From assembly GCA_001804885.1 (NCBI GenBank), contig MHBM01000154.1, positions 1 through 43,181 of the forward strand: a DNA stretch of 43,181 nt, written 5' to 3'. Shown in pieces: positions 28,912 to 37,442 of the stretch. This stretch comes from Lentisphaerae bacterium RIFOXYA12_FULL_48_11. Lineage in GTDB: Bacteria > Verrucomicrobiota > Kiritimatiellia > UBA8416 > YA12-FULL-48-11. Under the pieces are notes generated by a model. That model searched no databases, was not told where the DNA came from, and saw only the letters and a list, made by a program, of their open reading frames with translations. Position 1 is the first letter of the stretch. Every line of letters begins with the position of its first letter. Both the position numbers and the translations under genes were made by a program.

Positions 28912-29175
28912 CTAGTGGCGAATGTTAAGCCTGGTTATGATCTTCTGATAACGCTCTTCGTCCTTCTCCTTGAGATAGTCGAGGAGACGTCTGCGATCAC
29001 TTACCATCTTGATGAGGCCGTAGCGCGAGCTATGATCCTTCTTGTGTCCCTTCAAGTGCTCCGTCAGCTTCTCAATCCTTTCGGAGAGAAGAGCAACCTG
29101 GACGTCTGAAGAACCTGTGTCGCCTTCATGGCGCTGAAACTCTTTCTGAACAGCTTTCTTGTCTATCTTGCTCAT
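28912..29175 (-). CDS. rpsO: 30S ribosomal protein S15
   Basis: An 87-residue protein of the usual size that binds the central domain of 16S rRNA. It has the typical sequence [25 protein letters not shown] in two parts, with [11 protein letters not shown] and [13 protein letters not shown]. The conserved His41/Asp48-type rRNA contact segment ([10 protein letters not shown]) is intact. The ribosome site is weak (AGGGT about 15 bases upstream), which fits possible autoregulation. A clear promoter lies upstream. It is followed by pnp. Confidence 0.96.
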   Translation of the reverse strand: MSKIDKKAVQKEFQRHEGDTGSSDVQVALLSERIEKLTEHLKGHKKDHSSRYGLIKMVSDRRRLLDYLKEKDEERYQKIITRLNIRH

Positions 29176-29228
29176 TTAACTGAACTCTACCCTGATTTTT
29201 GTTGTTTTTCCTTTATCTTTGTCGGGGC

Positions 29229-29257
29229 AATATATATATCCAACCCTCCTTTGTAAA
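29229..29257 (-). promoter_or_regulatory. Sigma70-type promoter of rpsO-pnp
   Basis: The minus strand reads TTTACA (29252-29257), a 17-base spacer, then TATATT (29229-29234). Each hexamer is one base from consensus and the spacing is ideal. Transcription would start near 29222, giving a leader of about 46 bases before rpsO. No stronger candidate lies in the gap. Confidence 0.72.
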
Positions 29258-29427
29258 GGGATTCTTACATCTTTTTTAGGTGCCCCGATCCAGCCCTTTA
29301 ACGCTAAATATCATATTCGGGCCCTTTATCACACAGGAAATCTTGACGAATGAAAAAGTAAAATCCACATTCATTCACAAGGTTGAGGGCCACGGATCAC
29401 TGTCAAAAACGGATAAAACAGGTACAG

Positions 29428-30324
29428 ATGATGAAAGAAGTTTGGATTGCATTCGGGCTGACAGTGTTTGCAGGCATGGCCACCGGCATCGGCAGCATAA
29501 TTGCGTTCACTGCCAAAAGAACCAACTACCGATTCCTTTCGGTGGCAACAGGATTCTCTGCAGGAGTAATGCTCTATGTCTCATTTGTAGAGATATTCTT
29601 CAAGGGGCTTACAGCTCTTTCAGAACGATATGGCGATTACTGGGCACACTGGATCAATGCCGCCTCATTCTTCGGTGGCATGCTGCTGATCGGCCTGATT
29701 GATAATCTCATTCCTGCAGCGGAAAATCCGCACGAAACCCATTCCGAAGCAGAGACCATGCCGCTGCACAACCCCTCTGCACCACACCCTGAATTTAATG
29801 TCTCTACTGACGTCGCAATGTCAGCAGGCACCCACGATCACAGCCAGCATCACAAACTCATGCGAATGGGTTTATTCACAGCCCTGGCCATCGGCATTCA
29901 CAATTTCCCTGAAGGTCTGGCCACATTCCTTGCCGCCCTTCAGGATCCCCATCTCGGCATGGCTATTGCTGTAGCGATCGCGTTGCACAACATTCCCGAG
30001 GGAATCAGCGTGTCTGTTCCAATTTTCTATGCCACCGGCAATCGCAAAAAAGCTTTTCTTTATTCCATCCTCAGCGGATTGGCCGAACCCGTTGGAGCAG
30101 GAATTGCCTACCTGGCATTGCTAATTTTTATGGGCGGCGAGAACGGAACATTTCCCTCACAAATCATGGGTATACTTTTCGGAGGAGTGGCAGGCATCAT
30201 GGTTTATATCAGTCTTGATGAATTACTGCCGACCAGCAGGGCTTACGGCAAGGGACATGACAGCCTCTTCGGCCTCGTGACAGGGATGCTGGTAATGGCT
30301 TTAAGCCTGCTGTTGATGAAGTAA
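29428..30324 (+). CDS. zupT: ZIP-family divalent metal transporter (ZupT-like)
   Basis: A 298-residue inner-membrane importer of zinc and possibly iron or manganese. The start is one of two adjacent ATGs (29428, 29431); an upstream TTG frame has no support. Eight hydrophobic segments are visible. The metal-site helices carry HNFPEG (158-163) and HNIPEG (187-192). A His-rich cytoplasmic loop between TM3 and TM4 (about 102-142, including THDHSQHH) may hold metal. It stands on the plus strand between ribF and rpsO, inside an otherwise leftward housekeeping cluster, so it has its own promoter. It converges with ribF over 42 bases. Confidence 0.9.
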   Translation: MMKEVWIAFGLTVFAGMATGIGSIIAFTAKRTNYRFLSVATGFSAGVMLYVSFVEIFFKGLTALSERYGDYWAHWINAASFFGGMLLIGLIDNLIPAAENPHETHSEAETMPLHNPSAPHPEFNVSTDVAMSAGTHDHSQHHKLMRMGLFTALAIGIHNFPEGLATFLAALQDPHLGMAIAVAIALHNIPEGISVSVPIFYATGNRKKAFLYSILSGLAEPVGAGIAYLALLIFMGGENGTFPSQIMGILFGGVAGIMVYISLDELLPTSRAYGKGHDSLFGLVTGMLVMALSLLLMK

Positions 30325-30366
30325 TGATGGTTGGCCTGGCAGGAAGAAATCACAAACTCAGAAGCT

Positions 30367-31296
30367 CTATCGCAACATTGCCCGGGCTTTCCTCACATCT
30401 TTTTCTATCTGCTCTTTCAATGCCTTAACAGACTTGAAACGCTTTTCGTCTCTCAGTTTTCTTACAAAGAAAACCTCCAGTTCTCTGCCATAATAATTCC
30501 CTTTTACATCAAGCAGATGTACTTCAATAATGGTCTTCCTCTTCTTTGCTCCAGGAAAAGTGGGGCTAACCCCGATATTCGCCACTCCATTGATCATTTC
30601 ACGGCCAACCAGCACTCGCACCGCATATACACCTGTCGGGGGAAGAACCTCATTATAAGTTTCCATGTTGGCCGTTGGAAAACCGAGCATCCTTCCTACC
30701 GCCCTACCCCTGATGACATTACCAAGAATACTGAAAGGTCTGCCAAGCATTTGCCCCGCTTTAGAAAGATTGCCCGAAGCCACCTTTTCGCGAATACGAG
30801 TACTGGAAACAATTCTGCCGGCCTTCAACACAGATTTAACAACCGTAACTTTGATATAAAACCTGCGGGCCAGTCTAATCAGCATACCGGAATCACCCCT
30901 TTCCCGGCGCCCGAATCGCCAGTTCTCACCCACAAAAATACTGGATAGCGTGGGAATGGTCGCTGATAAAAGTTTCACAAAAGCCTCAGGCTCCAGTCCG
31001 GCCAGCTGCCGCGTGAAAGGCATTAACAGGCATCCATCTACATCCATATTCTCAAGCAGTCTTACCTTGTGCAGGTTTGATGTCAGCAGTAATGGCGCAG
31101 AAACAGGTCGCAGAATCTTCATGGGATGCTGATCAAATGTCAGCACCCAGGCGATGCCTCCAAGCCGCTTAGCCTCGGCAACAGTCTTGTTTATGACCTT
31201 CCTGTGTCCCCTGTGAAGTCCGTCAAAGAACCCTACTGCAAGAACAACAGGTCGTCGTTCTTTCAGGAAGAATTTCAGGTCTTTTATTACCTTCAT
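30367..31296 (-). CDS. ribF: Bifunctional riboflavin kinase / FAD synthetase
   Basis: A 309-residue enzyme that makes FMN from riboflavin and then FAD. The N-terminal adenylyltransferase domain has GFFDGLHRGHRKVI (about 22-35, with the HxGH-like motif) and later SSTRIREKVASGNL. The C-terminal kinase domain has VIRGRAVGRMLGFPTANM (about 193-210) and GVANIGVSPTF. It is the last gene of the leftward nusA cluster, 24 bases after truB. Confidence 0.95.
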   Translation of the reverse strand: MKVIKDLKFFLKERRPVVLAVGFFDGLHRGHRKVINKTVAEAKRLGGIAWVLTFDQHPMKILRPVSAPLLLTSNLHKVRLLENMDVDGCLLMPFTRQLAGLEPEAFVKLLSATIPTLSSIFVGENWRFGRRERGDSGMLIRLARRFYIKVTVVKSVLKAGRIVSSTRIREKVASGNLSKAGQMLGRPFSILGNVIRGRAVGRMLGFPTANMETYNEVLPPTGVYAVRVLVGREMINGVANIGVSPTFPGAKKRKTIIEVHLLDVKGNYYGRELEVFFVRKLRDEKRFKSVKALKEQIEKDVRKARAMLR

Positions 31297-31320
31297 ATAT
31301 ATGCTTACTGAAGGATTAAA

Positions 31321-32103
31321 CTATGGCTGGTTATCCGGAATTATGCAACCGCTGATGGAAAGCTGATGCAGTCCTATAACCCGTTCCGCTATACCTGCCA
31401 AGTCCATATTCATGACGGCATCCATGGAGAGCGCATCCTCGACATTAAAATCGCCACACCTCGTCCTGCGCAGTTGTTCAAGGTGTGCACCACAGCCAAG
31501 CGCATCACCAATATCAGAACAGAGCGTGCGGACATAAGTGCCTTTGGAACATCTCAGAAAAAATGCTGCCTGCGGAAGTGAGAAACTGGTGAGCTTGAAC
31601 TCATATATATGGATGAGTTTCGGCTCCCTCTCGACTGTTTCGCCTTTTCGAGCATGTTTGTAAAGAGGGACTCCTTTGATCTTTACCGCCGAAACCATTG
31701 GCGGCGTCTGCATGATATCGCCCGTCAGCTTCTTCATTTCGACCTCCAGCTGCTCGCGGGTGACATGACTGCAATCCCCTTCCCTGATAATAACTCCCTG
31801 GGCATCCTGGCTGTCGGTTGAAACCCCAAACTTCATTGTCCCTTCATAATTCTTGTCTGATCCGGCAAACCGGTTTGACAGCTTCGTACCCTTGCCGAGG
31901 AGAATAACAAGCAAACCTGTAGCCTGTGGATCCAGCGTGCCGCCGTGCCCCACCTTGTTGAAACGAAAACGACCGCGAATTGCAGCAACTATATCATGAG
32001 ATGTTGGGCCGGACGGTTTATCGACAAGCAGTATCCCATCATAAGGGCTTATGGAACGGACAGGTGCAGAGCTGTTCTTGCAATTGAATCTTGTATCAGC
32101 CAT
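31321..32103 (-). CDS. truB: tRNA pseudouridine-55 synthase TruB
   Basis: A 260-residue pseudouridine synthase that modifies U55 in the T-loop of tRNAs. The catalytic Asp is in VGHGGTLDPQATGLL (about 52-66), preceded by DKPSGPTSHD. YEGTMKFGVSTDSQD and CSKGTYVRTLCSDIG are further TruB blocks. It is somewhat shorter than the E. coli enzyme because the C-terminal PUA part is reduced. It lies 15 bases after rbfA. Confidence 0.95.
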   Translation of the reverse strand: MADTRFNCKNSSAPVRSISPYDGILLVDKPSGPTSHDIVAAIRGRFRFNKVGHGGTLDPQATGLLVILLGKGTKLSNRFAGSDKNYEGTMKFGVSTDSQDAQGVIIREGDCSHVTREQLEVEMKKLTGDIMQTPPMVSAVKIKGVPLYKHARKGETVEREPKLIHIYEFKLTSFSLPQAAFFLRCSKGTYVRTLCSDIGDALGCGAHLEQLRRTRCGDFNVEDALSMDAVMNMDLAGIAERVIGLHQLSISGCIIPDNQP

Positions 32104-32118
32104 TTAAAAACCATTTCT

Positions 32119-32532
32119 TCAGGTATTATTCTCATCAACACTGGAATTATCAACCGGCTCATCTTCCTCGGGCGGCAATTCTCCCTGCCTTTCCATTTTG
32201 TGAAGCAGACTTAAAACCGCATCACCCTTTTCGATTGAAGTATCCAGCTCAAATGTAAGACGCGGTGTATATTTCAGAATGATATCCTTGCTTATGCGTT
32301 TCTGAATCTCCCCGCGATACCTCCGGAGAATGGCCAGCATTCTATCCCTCTTATCCTGGTTATCACGGATGGAAACCATCACCCTGGCATTACGAAGGTT
32401 GCTGCTGGTCATAACATGTGTAACAGTAACGGCCGACAAATCAAAGTCATCTTCCTTCACGATCTGGAAGAGCGCCTCTCCTATCTCCCTCTTCAGAAGC
32501 TCGTTAACCCTTGTCAACCTGTCAACAGTCAT
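32119..32532 (-). CDS. rbfA: Ribosome-binding factor A
   Basis: A 137-residue KH-type protein that binds the 30S subunit during late maturation. The ATG at 32532 has AAGGTGG six bases upstream; a TTG two codons earlier would leave too little space. Typical blocks are RVNELLKREIGEAL, TVTHVMTSSNLRNARVMVS and YTPRLTFELDTSIEKGD. A variable acidic C-terminus (EEDEPVDNSSVDENN) follows. It sits between infB (87-base gap) and truB. Confidence 0.93.
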   Translation of the reverse strand: MTVDRLTRVNELLKREIGEALFQIVKEDDFDLSAVTVTHVMTSSNLRNARVMVSIRDNQDKRDRMLAILRRYRGEIQKRISKDIILKYTPRLTFELDTSIEKGDAVLSLLHKMERQGELPPEEDEPVDNSSVDENNT

Positions 32533-32619
32533 AAACAACCACCTTCAAAATCACGAGCACAAACATCTGCCTGTTTTGCACAAATCCGGATATTCTGGAA
32601 AAAATGATGAAACTGTCTG

Positions 32620-34845
32620 CTAGAGAGACTGCTTGATTTCTTCAAGCTCGTAAAACTCAAGAATGTCACCTTTGTCAAACGCCGAGAAATTCTCAAAGCG
32701 CAATCCGCATTCCTGATTTTCACGAACCATGGAAACATCATCACGGAAATGCTTGAGAGATACCAGCGAACCCTGATAGAGAACTTCTTTACCGCGTTTT
32801 ACACGCGCCCTGCATCTCGACGTAACCAATCCATCCATCACGTAACAGCCGGCAACCTTGCTCTGTTTTCCGACGCTGAACACTTCCCTCACTTCGGCAT
32901 GACCTATCACTTTTTCCTTAACCTGCGGCGCCAGCAATCCCGTCATCGCATTGCGCACTTCATCCAACAATTCATAGATAATTGTATGAAGCCTTATCTC
33001 TATTCCTTCCCTCTTGGCATGCGCATCAGATCCAGGCTCCTTGGCAACATGAAAACCGAGCACAACCGCATTGGAAGCGCTCGCAAGCATCACATCATTC
33101 ACCGTGATATTACCCGTACCGGCCAGAATGATATTCAGCGAAACTTTTGTACTCTTGATCTCCTGCAGGGAGTGAATGATTGCTTCAACAGAACCCTGTG
33201 TATCGGCCTTTAACACAACCTTAAGTTCAAGCTTGGAATTGTCCTGAATCTGACTGAACAGATCTTCAAGAGAAGCCCTCTTGGGTGCCGCTATTTTCTC
33301 GGTGCGAACCTTCTCTGCAGCTTCCAGGGCCTGTGAACGCGCAATCCTGTCATTCGAACATATCTTGAATTCCGCGCCCGGCTCTGGAACTCCAGACAAA
33401 CCAAGACACTTAACCGGTGTTGACGGTCCGGCCGATTTCAGTTTAACGCCATGGTCATTAATCAACGCACGGATACGACCCCAATGCTGGCCACAAACAA
33501 GGGCATCCCCGACATTCAGTGTACCGTTGGTTACTAAAAGATTAACAACCGGCCCCATTCCAGGCTCAAGCCTGGCTTCAATAACAAATCCTGCTGCGCG
33601 CCTCTTGGGGTTGGCCTTCAACTCCAGAACTTCCGCCTGCAACAGTATCATTTCAAGGAGATGGTTAACACCTTCCCCGGTAATGGCACTTACAGGACAA
33701 CAAATTGTGCTGCCGCCCCATTCTTCAGGCGCAAGCTCTACACCCTGAAGCTGCTGCTTGACCCTCTCAACGCTGGCTCCCCTTAGATCAATCTTGTTTA
33801 GAGCCACCATGATGGAAACCTCTGCCGCCTTGGCATGCTGGATGGCTTCCTTGGTCTGTGGCATTATGCCATCGTCAGCCGCAATTATGATTACTGCGAT
33901 ATCCGTCATGTTTGCGCCGCGCGCGCGCATGGCCGTAAATGCTTCATGCCCCGGGGTATCTAGAAAAGTTATATTGTGGCCGTTAACGTCAACAGTATAC
34001 GCGCCAATGTGCTGGGTAATCCCGCCATGCTCTCCCTTGGCCACCGCTGTATCCCTGATTTTATCCAGCAGAGAAGTCTTGCCATGGTCAACATGTCCCA
34101 GGAAAGTAACCACAGGAGGGCGTGGAATCAAATCCTCAGGCTTATCTTCTCCTTCAAATAAGTCTTCGACGTCCTTCTTCTTGTGGACATAGGTATGCTC
34201 GGAAAGTTTCTTCTGATGTTCAAATTCGAAACCGTGCTTCTCGGCAATCTTCTTGGCAACAGGAACATCCACGCGCTCGTTGAGCGAAGCCAGTATATTC
34301 ATCCCCATCAACTCGGCCACAAGCTGATTCGGCCTGATACCAAGCCTCTCTGCAAAATCTTTCACCACAACCGGACCCTGCACAACAATCAGATTGCTTG
34401 CGTTGGGTTGGGAAGCAACAGGTGTCTCGACTTTCTGCTTTGCTTTATGAACCGGCTTGACGGCTTCTTTAGGGGCGGAAGGTTGAACGGGAACGGGAGT
34501 CGACACGGGAGGCACCACTTCCTCTACCGGCTTTTCTTCTTTCTTAGGTTCCTTCTTTTCCTCTTTTGGAACCTCCGTCTTCTTCTCTTCCTTTTTTTCT
34601 TCTTTTCTCTCTTCTTTTGGTTTCTCGGGTTTTACAGGAACTGGTTTAGCCACCGGCTTGGGAGGTTCCGGCTTTTTGAGAGTACCGGCTTTCTTTGCTT
34701 TGGCAACCGCATCACGGAGACGCTTGACATCCGCCTCCTCTAGAGTTGTCATATGATTCTTGGCCTCAACACCAAGACCATGCAGCATCTCGAGCAGATC
34801 TTTGCTCGGAACATCCAACTCTTTGGCTATTTCGTGTACTCTCAT
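32620..34845 (-). CDS. infB: Translation initiation factor IF-2
   Basis: A 741-residue GTPase that brings initiator tRNA to the ribosome. An IF2_N helical domain ([20 protein letters not shown]) starts the protein. A Lys/Glu/Pro-rich linker (about 52-140) and a second IF2_N-type region (about 155-205) follow. The GTPase domain has G1 GHVDHGKT (250-257), G3 DTPGH (296-300) and G4 NKID (about 350). The two beta-barrels and the fMet-tRNA-binding end follow. It begins 20 bases after nusA. The low-complexity linker explains long open frames on the opposite strand. Confidence 0.96.
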   Translation of the reverse strand: MRVHEIAKELDVPSKDLLEMLHGLGVEAKNHMTTLEEADVKRLRDAVAKAKKAGTLKKPEPPKPVAKPVPVKPEKPKEERKEEKKEEKKTEVPKEEKKEPKKEEKPVEEVVPPVSTPVPVQPSAPKEAVKPVHKAKQKVETPVASQPNASNLIVVQGPVVVKDFAERLGIRPNQLVAELMGMNILASLNERVDVPVAKKIAEKHGFEFEHQKKLSEHTYVHKKKDVEDLFEGEDKPEDLIPRPPVVTFLGHVDHGKTSLLDKIRDTAVAKGEHGGITQHIGAYTVDVNGHNITFLDTPGHEAFTAMRARGANMTDIAVIIIAADDGIMPQTKEAIQHAKAAEVSIMVALNKIDLRGASVERVKQQLQGVELAPEEWGGSTICCPVSAITGEGVNHLLEMILLQAEVLELKANPKRRAAGFVIEARLEPGMGPVVNLLVTNGTLNVGDALVCGQHWGRIRALINDHGVKLKSAGPSTPVKCLGLSGVPEPGAEFKICSNDRIARSQALEAAEKVRTEKIAAPKRASLEDLFSQIQDNSKLELKVVLKADTQGSVEAIIHSLQEIKSTKVSLNIILAGTGNITVNDVMLASASNAVVLGFHVAKEPGSDAHAKREGIEIRLHTIIYELLDEVRNAMTGLLAPQVKEKVIGHAEVREVFSVGKQSKVAGCYVMDGLVTSRCRARVKRGKEVLYQGSLVSLKHFRDDVSMVRENQECGLRFENFSAFDKGDILEFYELEEIKQSL

Positions 34846-34865
34846 AAAATCCGATCTTCAGTAAA

Positions 34866-36131
34866 TCAGCCGCCTGTTTCTTCTTCCGGAATCATCGCCG
34901 CTGCCGCATTATGAATTGCCCTGGCAGTCTCAATGTCCAGACCCGTAGTTTCTGCAAGATCATTTTCTTCGGCCGCCAGGATACCTTCAACCGTAAGGAA
35001 TCCGGCCTTCACAAGAAGCTCGGCCTGCTCACGGCTTATCCCCTTTACCATTGCAAGACCATCAACAGCCTTTGCAACCTTTTCTTCAAAGCTTATGTCG
35101 CCCTCGTCCTTCTGGATGTCTATCTTCCAGCCTATAAGCTTGGCCGTAAGCCTGACATTCTGGCCTTTCTTCCCGATTGCAAGAGACAGCTGATCGGCAT
35201 CAACAACCACATGAACGATACGTTCTCCTGCAGGATTTATTGCTATCTTGGACAACTTTGCCGGCGAAAGTGCATTACCAACATAAGTTTTTATATCGTC
35301 ACTCCAGCGTATGATATCGATCTTCTCGCCCGACAACTCTCTCACTATATTCTTTACCCTTATTCCACGCATACCCACGCACGCGCCGACAGGATCAACC
35401 TTCTCATCGTGAGAAACGACGGCTATCTTCGTCCTGTATCCGGGTTCTCGCGCAATACCCTTGATCTCCACAATCTTGTCGGCTATTTCCGCCACTTCGA
35501 GTTGGAACAATGCCTTCACAAAATTAGGATGACTCCTTGAAAGCATGATACTTGGTCCCGACGCATTACTCTGCACGGAAACAACATATGCCCGGATTCT
35601 GTCACCAACCTGATATTCTTCTGTCGGCACACGTTCACGCGAAGGAATAATTGCCTCTGCACGCCCCAAATCAACAATGATATCATTACGATTAAACTGG
35701 CGGACAGCACCACTGACAATATCACCGATCCTGTCCTTATATTCCTCGTAGACCATACTCTTCTCAGCCTGCCTGATCTTCTGCAATATCGCCTGCTTCG
35801 CAGTCTGGGCGGCAATTCGTCCGAAATTCTTTGGGGTAACCTCTATTTCAACAAATTCACCAAGCTGGGCGTCAGATTTAACAAGCTTGGCTTTCTCCAG
35901 AGAAACCTCGCTATTATCGTCCTTTGTTACCGTTGCAACGACTTCCGCCTTGGCAAATGCCCTGATATCACAGGTTTTCCTGTCTATCTCAATTCGTAAA
36001 TCTTTTGCCGGACCAACACTTTTCCTTGAAGCCGAAAGCAAGGCATACTCAACAGCCTGAATGAGCGTTTCACGGTCAATCTTCCGCTCCTTCTCCATAT
36101 AATTGAGTATATTTATAAGCTCATTATTCAT
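34866..36131 (-). CDS. nusA: Transcription termination/antitermination factor NusA
   Basis: A 421-residue RNA polymerase-binding factor. The ATG at 36131 has AAGGTGG at nine bases; 25 codons of open frame lie upstream without support and would run back into the leader. Domains in order are: N-terminal RNAP-binding domain (about 1-125), S1 (about 135-200, GDIVSGAVRQFNRNDIIVDLG), KH1 (about 235-300, VGACVGMRGIRVKNIV) and KH2 (about 305-370, LAIGKKGQNVRLTAKL). One helix-hairpin-helix repeat closes the protein (about 380-415). No rimP gene lies upstream, unlike the usual rimP-nusA order. It begins the leftward nusA-infB-rbfA-truB-ribF operon. Confidence 0.95.
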   Translation of the reverse strand: MNNELINILNYMEKERKIDRETLIQAVEYALLSASRKSVGPAKDLRIEIDRKTCDIRAFAKAEVVATVTKDDNSEVSLEKAKLVKSDAQLGEFVEIEVTPKNFGRIAAQTAKQAILQKIRQAEKSMVYEEYKDRIGDIVSGAVRQFNRNDIIVDLGRAEAIIPSRERVPTEEYQVGDRIRAYVVSVQSNASGPSIMLSRSHPNFVKALFQLEVAEIADKIVEIKGIAREPGYRTKIAVVSHDEKVDPVGACVGMRGIRVKNIVRELSGEKIDIIRWSDDIKTYVGNALSPAKLSKIAINPAGERIVHVVVDADQLSLAIGKKGQNVRLTAKLIGWKIDIQKDEGDISFEEKVAKAVDGLAMVKGISREQAELLVKAGFLTVEGILAAEENDLAETTGLDIETARAIHNAAAAMIPEEETGG

Positions 36132-36187
36132 GGCTTTTCCACCTTTGCAATCTACGCAACAACTTAAACACCAACACCTTACACAGA

Positions 36188-36211
36188 AAAGAGTGGGCGT
36201 GCCCACTCTTT
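36188..36211 (-). promoter_or_regulatory. Perfect hairpin with T-run in the nusA leader
   Basis: On the minus strand AAAGAGTGGGC and GCCCACTCTTT form an 11-base perfect inverted repeat around AC, followed at once by TCTGTG, so that TTTT lies at the end of the stem. It starts about 26 bases after the predicted transcription start and ends 56 bases before the nusA ATG. It could be an intrinsic terminator acting as an attenuator of the nusA operon, a processing site, or a dispersed palindrome. It is too far from the aldo/keto reductase stop (201 bases) and lies after the nusA promoter, so it is a less likely terminator for that gene. Confidence 0.6.
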
Positions 36212-36243
36212 ACAAAGATACAATCCTTTCCAAAGCGATAGTT

Positions 36244-36272
36244 AATCTACTCGCCAACCCAGCCATAGTCAA
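36244..36272 (-). promoter_or_regulatory. Sigma70-type promoter of the nusA operon
   Basis: The minus strand reads TTGACT (36267-36272), a 17-base spacer and TAGATT (36244-36249). The -35 box matches five of six bases and the -10 box four of six. Transcription would begin near 36237 and give a leader of about 106 bases. The rest of the gap up to 36412 shows no recognisable gene or repeat. Confidence 0.58.
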
Positions 36273-36412
36273 GCAGGGATTTGGCATTTTTTCCGACTTA
36301 CACAAGAGATATAGATAGATCCCTCGGACCGGAAGTGCTAGAGGAGGCTCACGCAAAGACGGATGACGTGTTTCAGGCAGAGGCCGGCAATTTTTACAGG
36401 GAATTCCCAGCT

Positions 36413-37315
36413 CTACCCGGCAAGAGCATTGTTGATGCGTGTTATGGCTTCGTCAACTTCTGCCGGGCTTTTGCAACCAACGACCACGGCATCGATTTCC
36501 TTCTGGGCCATGGCATATCGGATGGATTTTTCGCGATCATCCGGATTAGTGAAATCACCGTTACCGATCAATTTCATTCCGATGATGCCATGCCCGTTCG
36601 CATGCATCTTCTTGATCAAGCTGATTACCGGCTCTATGGCATTGCCGGGAGCATCCCATTTCGGTGTTTCTCCGTCTATATGCTTGGCCTGGGGATTTAC
36701 ACGAACAAGATTAACCTGCACCCACTTGGATTCTGCAGCAATACGAAGCGCTGGTAGACTATGACACGACACACCCTTGGCCTTGATCTTACCCTTCTGT
36801 TGCGCTTCATCAATTGCGTCCATCAAACGGCGCTGATCGTCAGTCCATGTCTCTTTCACCGCACAGTGCACAAGCATACAATCAATATAATCGGTTTTAA
36901 AGTTGCGCAGATGATTGTCGATTATTTCAGAAGGCTTCTCAGGCGAACTGCCTATTTTGGAAAGAAGAAATATTTTGTCACGCGGCAGGCCCTTGATCGC
37001 ATCGCCTATCCATGGAAAAGTCTTGTAGCTCTGCGCACAGTCGAAATAGCGTATACCCTTGTCATAAGCATAACTTACAAGCTTGTTGAAAACTTCCTGC
37101 CCGAGATCAAATTGCACTTTTCCGCCATTGCTCCCGGTACCCATGCCAAGACGGCTGAGTTTCAAGCCCGTCTGCCCGAGAGTCACGATGTCTGTTGCCG
37201 TTTTCTTTATATCCGCCTGGGCGACACATTTGAACCTCGGCGTAATATATGCAACACCGGCAACTGTGGCTGTACGGGTAATAAATTCGCGGCGGGTCAT
37301 TGATCTTCTACTCAT
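36413..37315 (-). CDS. Tat-exported aldo/keto reductase
   Basis: The ATG at 37315 is chosen because AGGAGG lies eight bases before it; it gives 300 residues. The N-terminus has MTRREFITRTATVAGVAYIT, a Tat signal with no lipobox. The barrel keeps the aldo/keto reductase tetrad: Asp92 and Tyr97 (YFDCAQSY), Lys120 (LLSK) and His150 (LVHC). VVVGCKSPAEVDEAI is the usual end segment. The family reduces carbonyls of sugars and other aldehydes with NADPH. Export by Tat implies that the cofactor is loaded before transport. It is divergent from the SGNH hydrolase gene across 127 bases, which should hold both promoters. Its substrate is unknown. Confidence 0.88.
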   Translation of the reverse strand: MSRRSMTRREFITRTATVAGVAYITPRFKCVAQADIKKTATDIVTLGQTGLKLSRLGMGTGSNGGKVQFDLGQEVFNKLVSYAYDKGIRYFDCAQSYKTFPWIGDAIKGLPRDKIFLLSKIGSSPEKPSEIIDNHLRNFKTDYIDCMLVHCAVKETWTDDQRRLMDAIDEAQQKGKIKAKGVSCHSLPALRIAAESKWVQVNLVRVNPQAKHIDGETPKWDAPGNAIEPVISLIKKMHANGHGIIGMKLIGNGDFTNPDDREKSIRYAMAQKEIDAVVVGCKSPAEVDEAITRINNALAG

Positions 37316-37442
37316 GACGGGCTCCTCCTGTTGGCTGGGAATAATGCCAGATTTCATACAAGATGCAATATGCATGTTTGAGCCAAAAATCTGCAAAAGT
37401 CATCTTGATAATTCAGCGGAGAATGTCCAGAATTTCCGAATT

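Noticed and set aside
34183-34743. Plus-strand frame rich in Phe, Leu and Arg
   Set aside because: It is the antisense of the Lys/Glu/Pro linker of infB, whose codons read as Phe/Leu on the other strand.
36281-36757. Plus-strand frame that looks protein-like at its start
   Set aside because: Most of it is antisense to the aldo/keto reductase gene, and the first part covers the nusA promoter; no ribosome site supports it.
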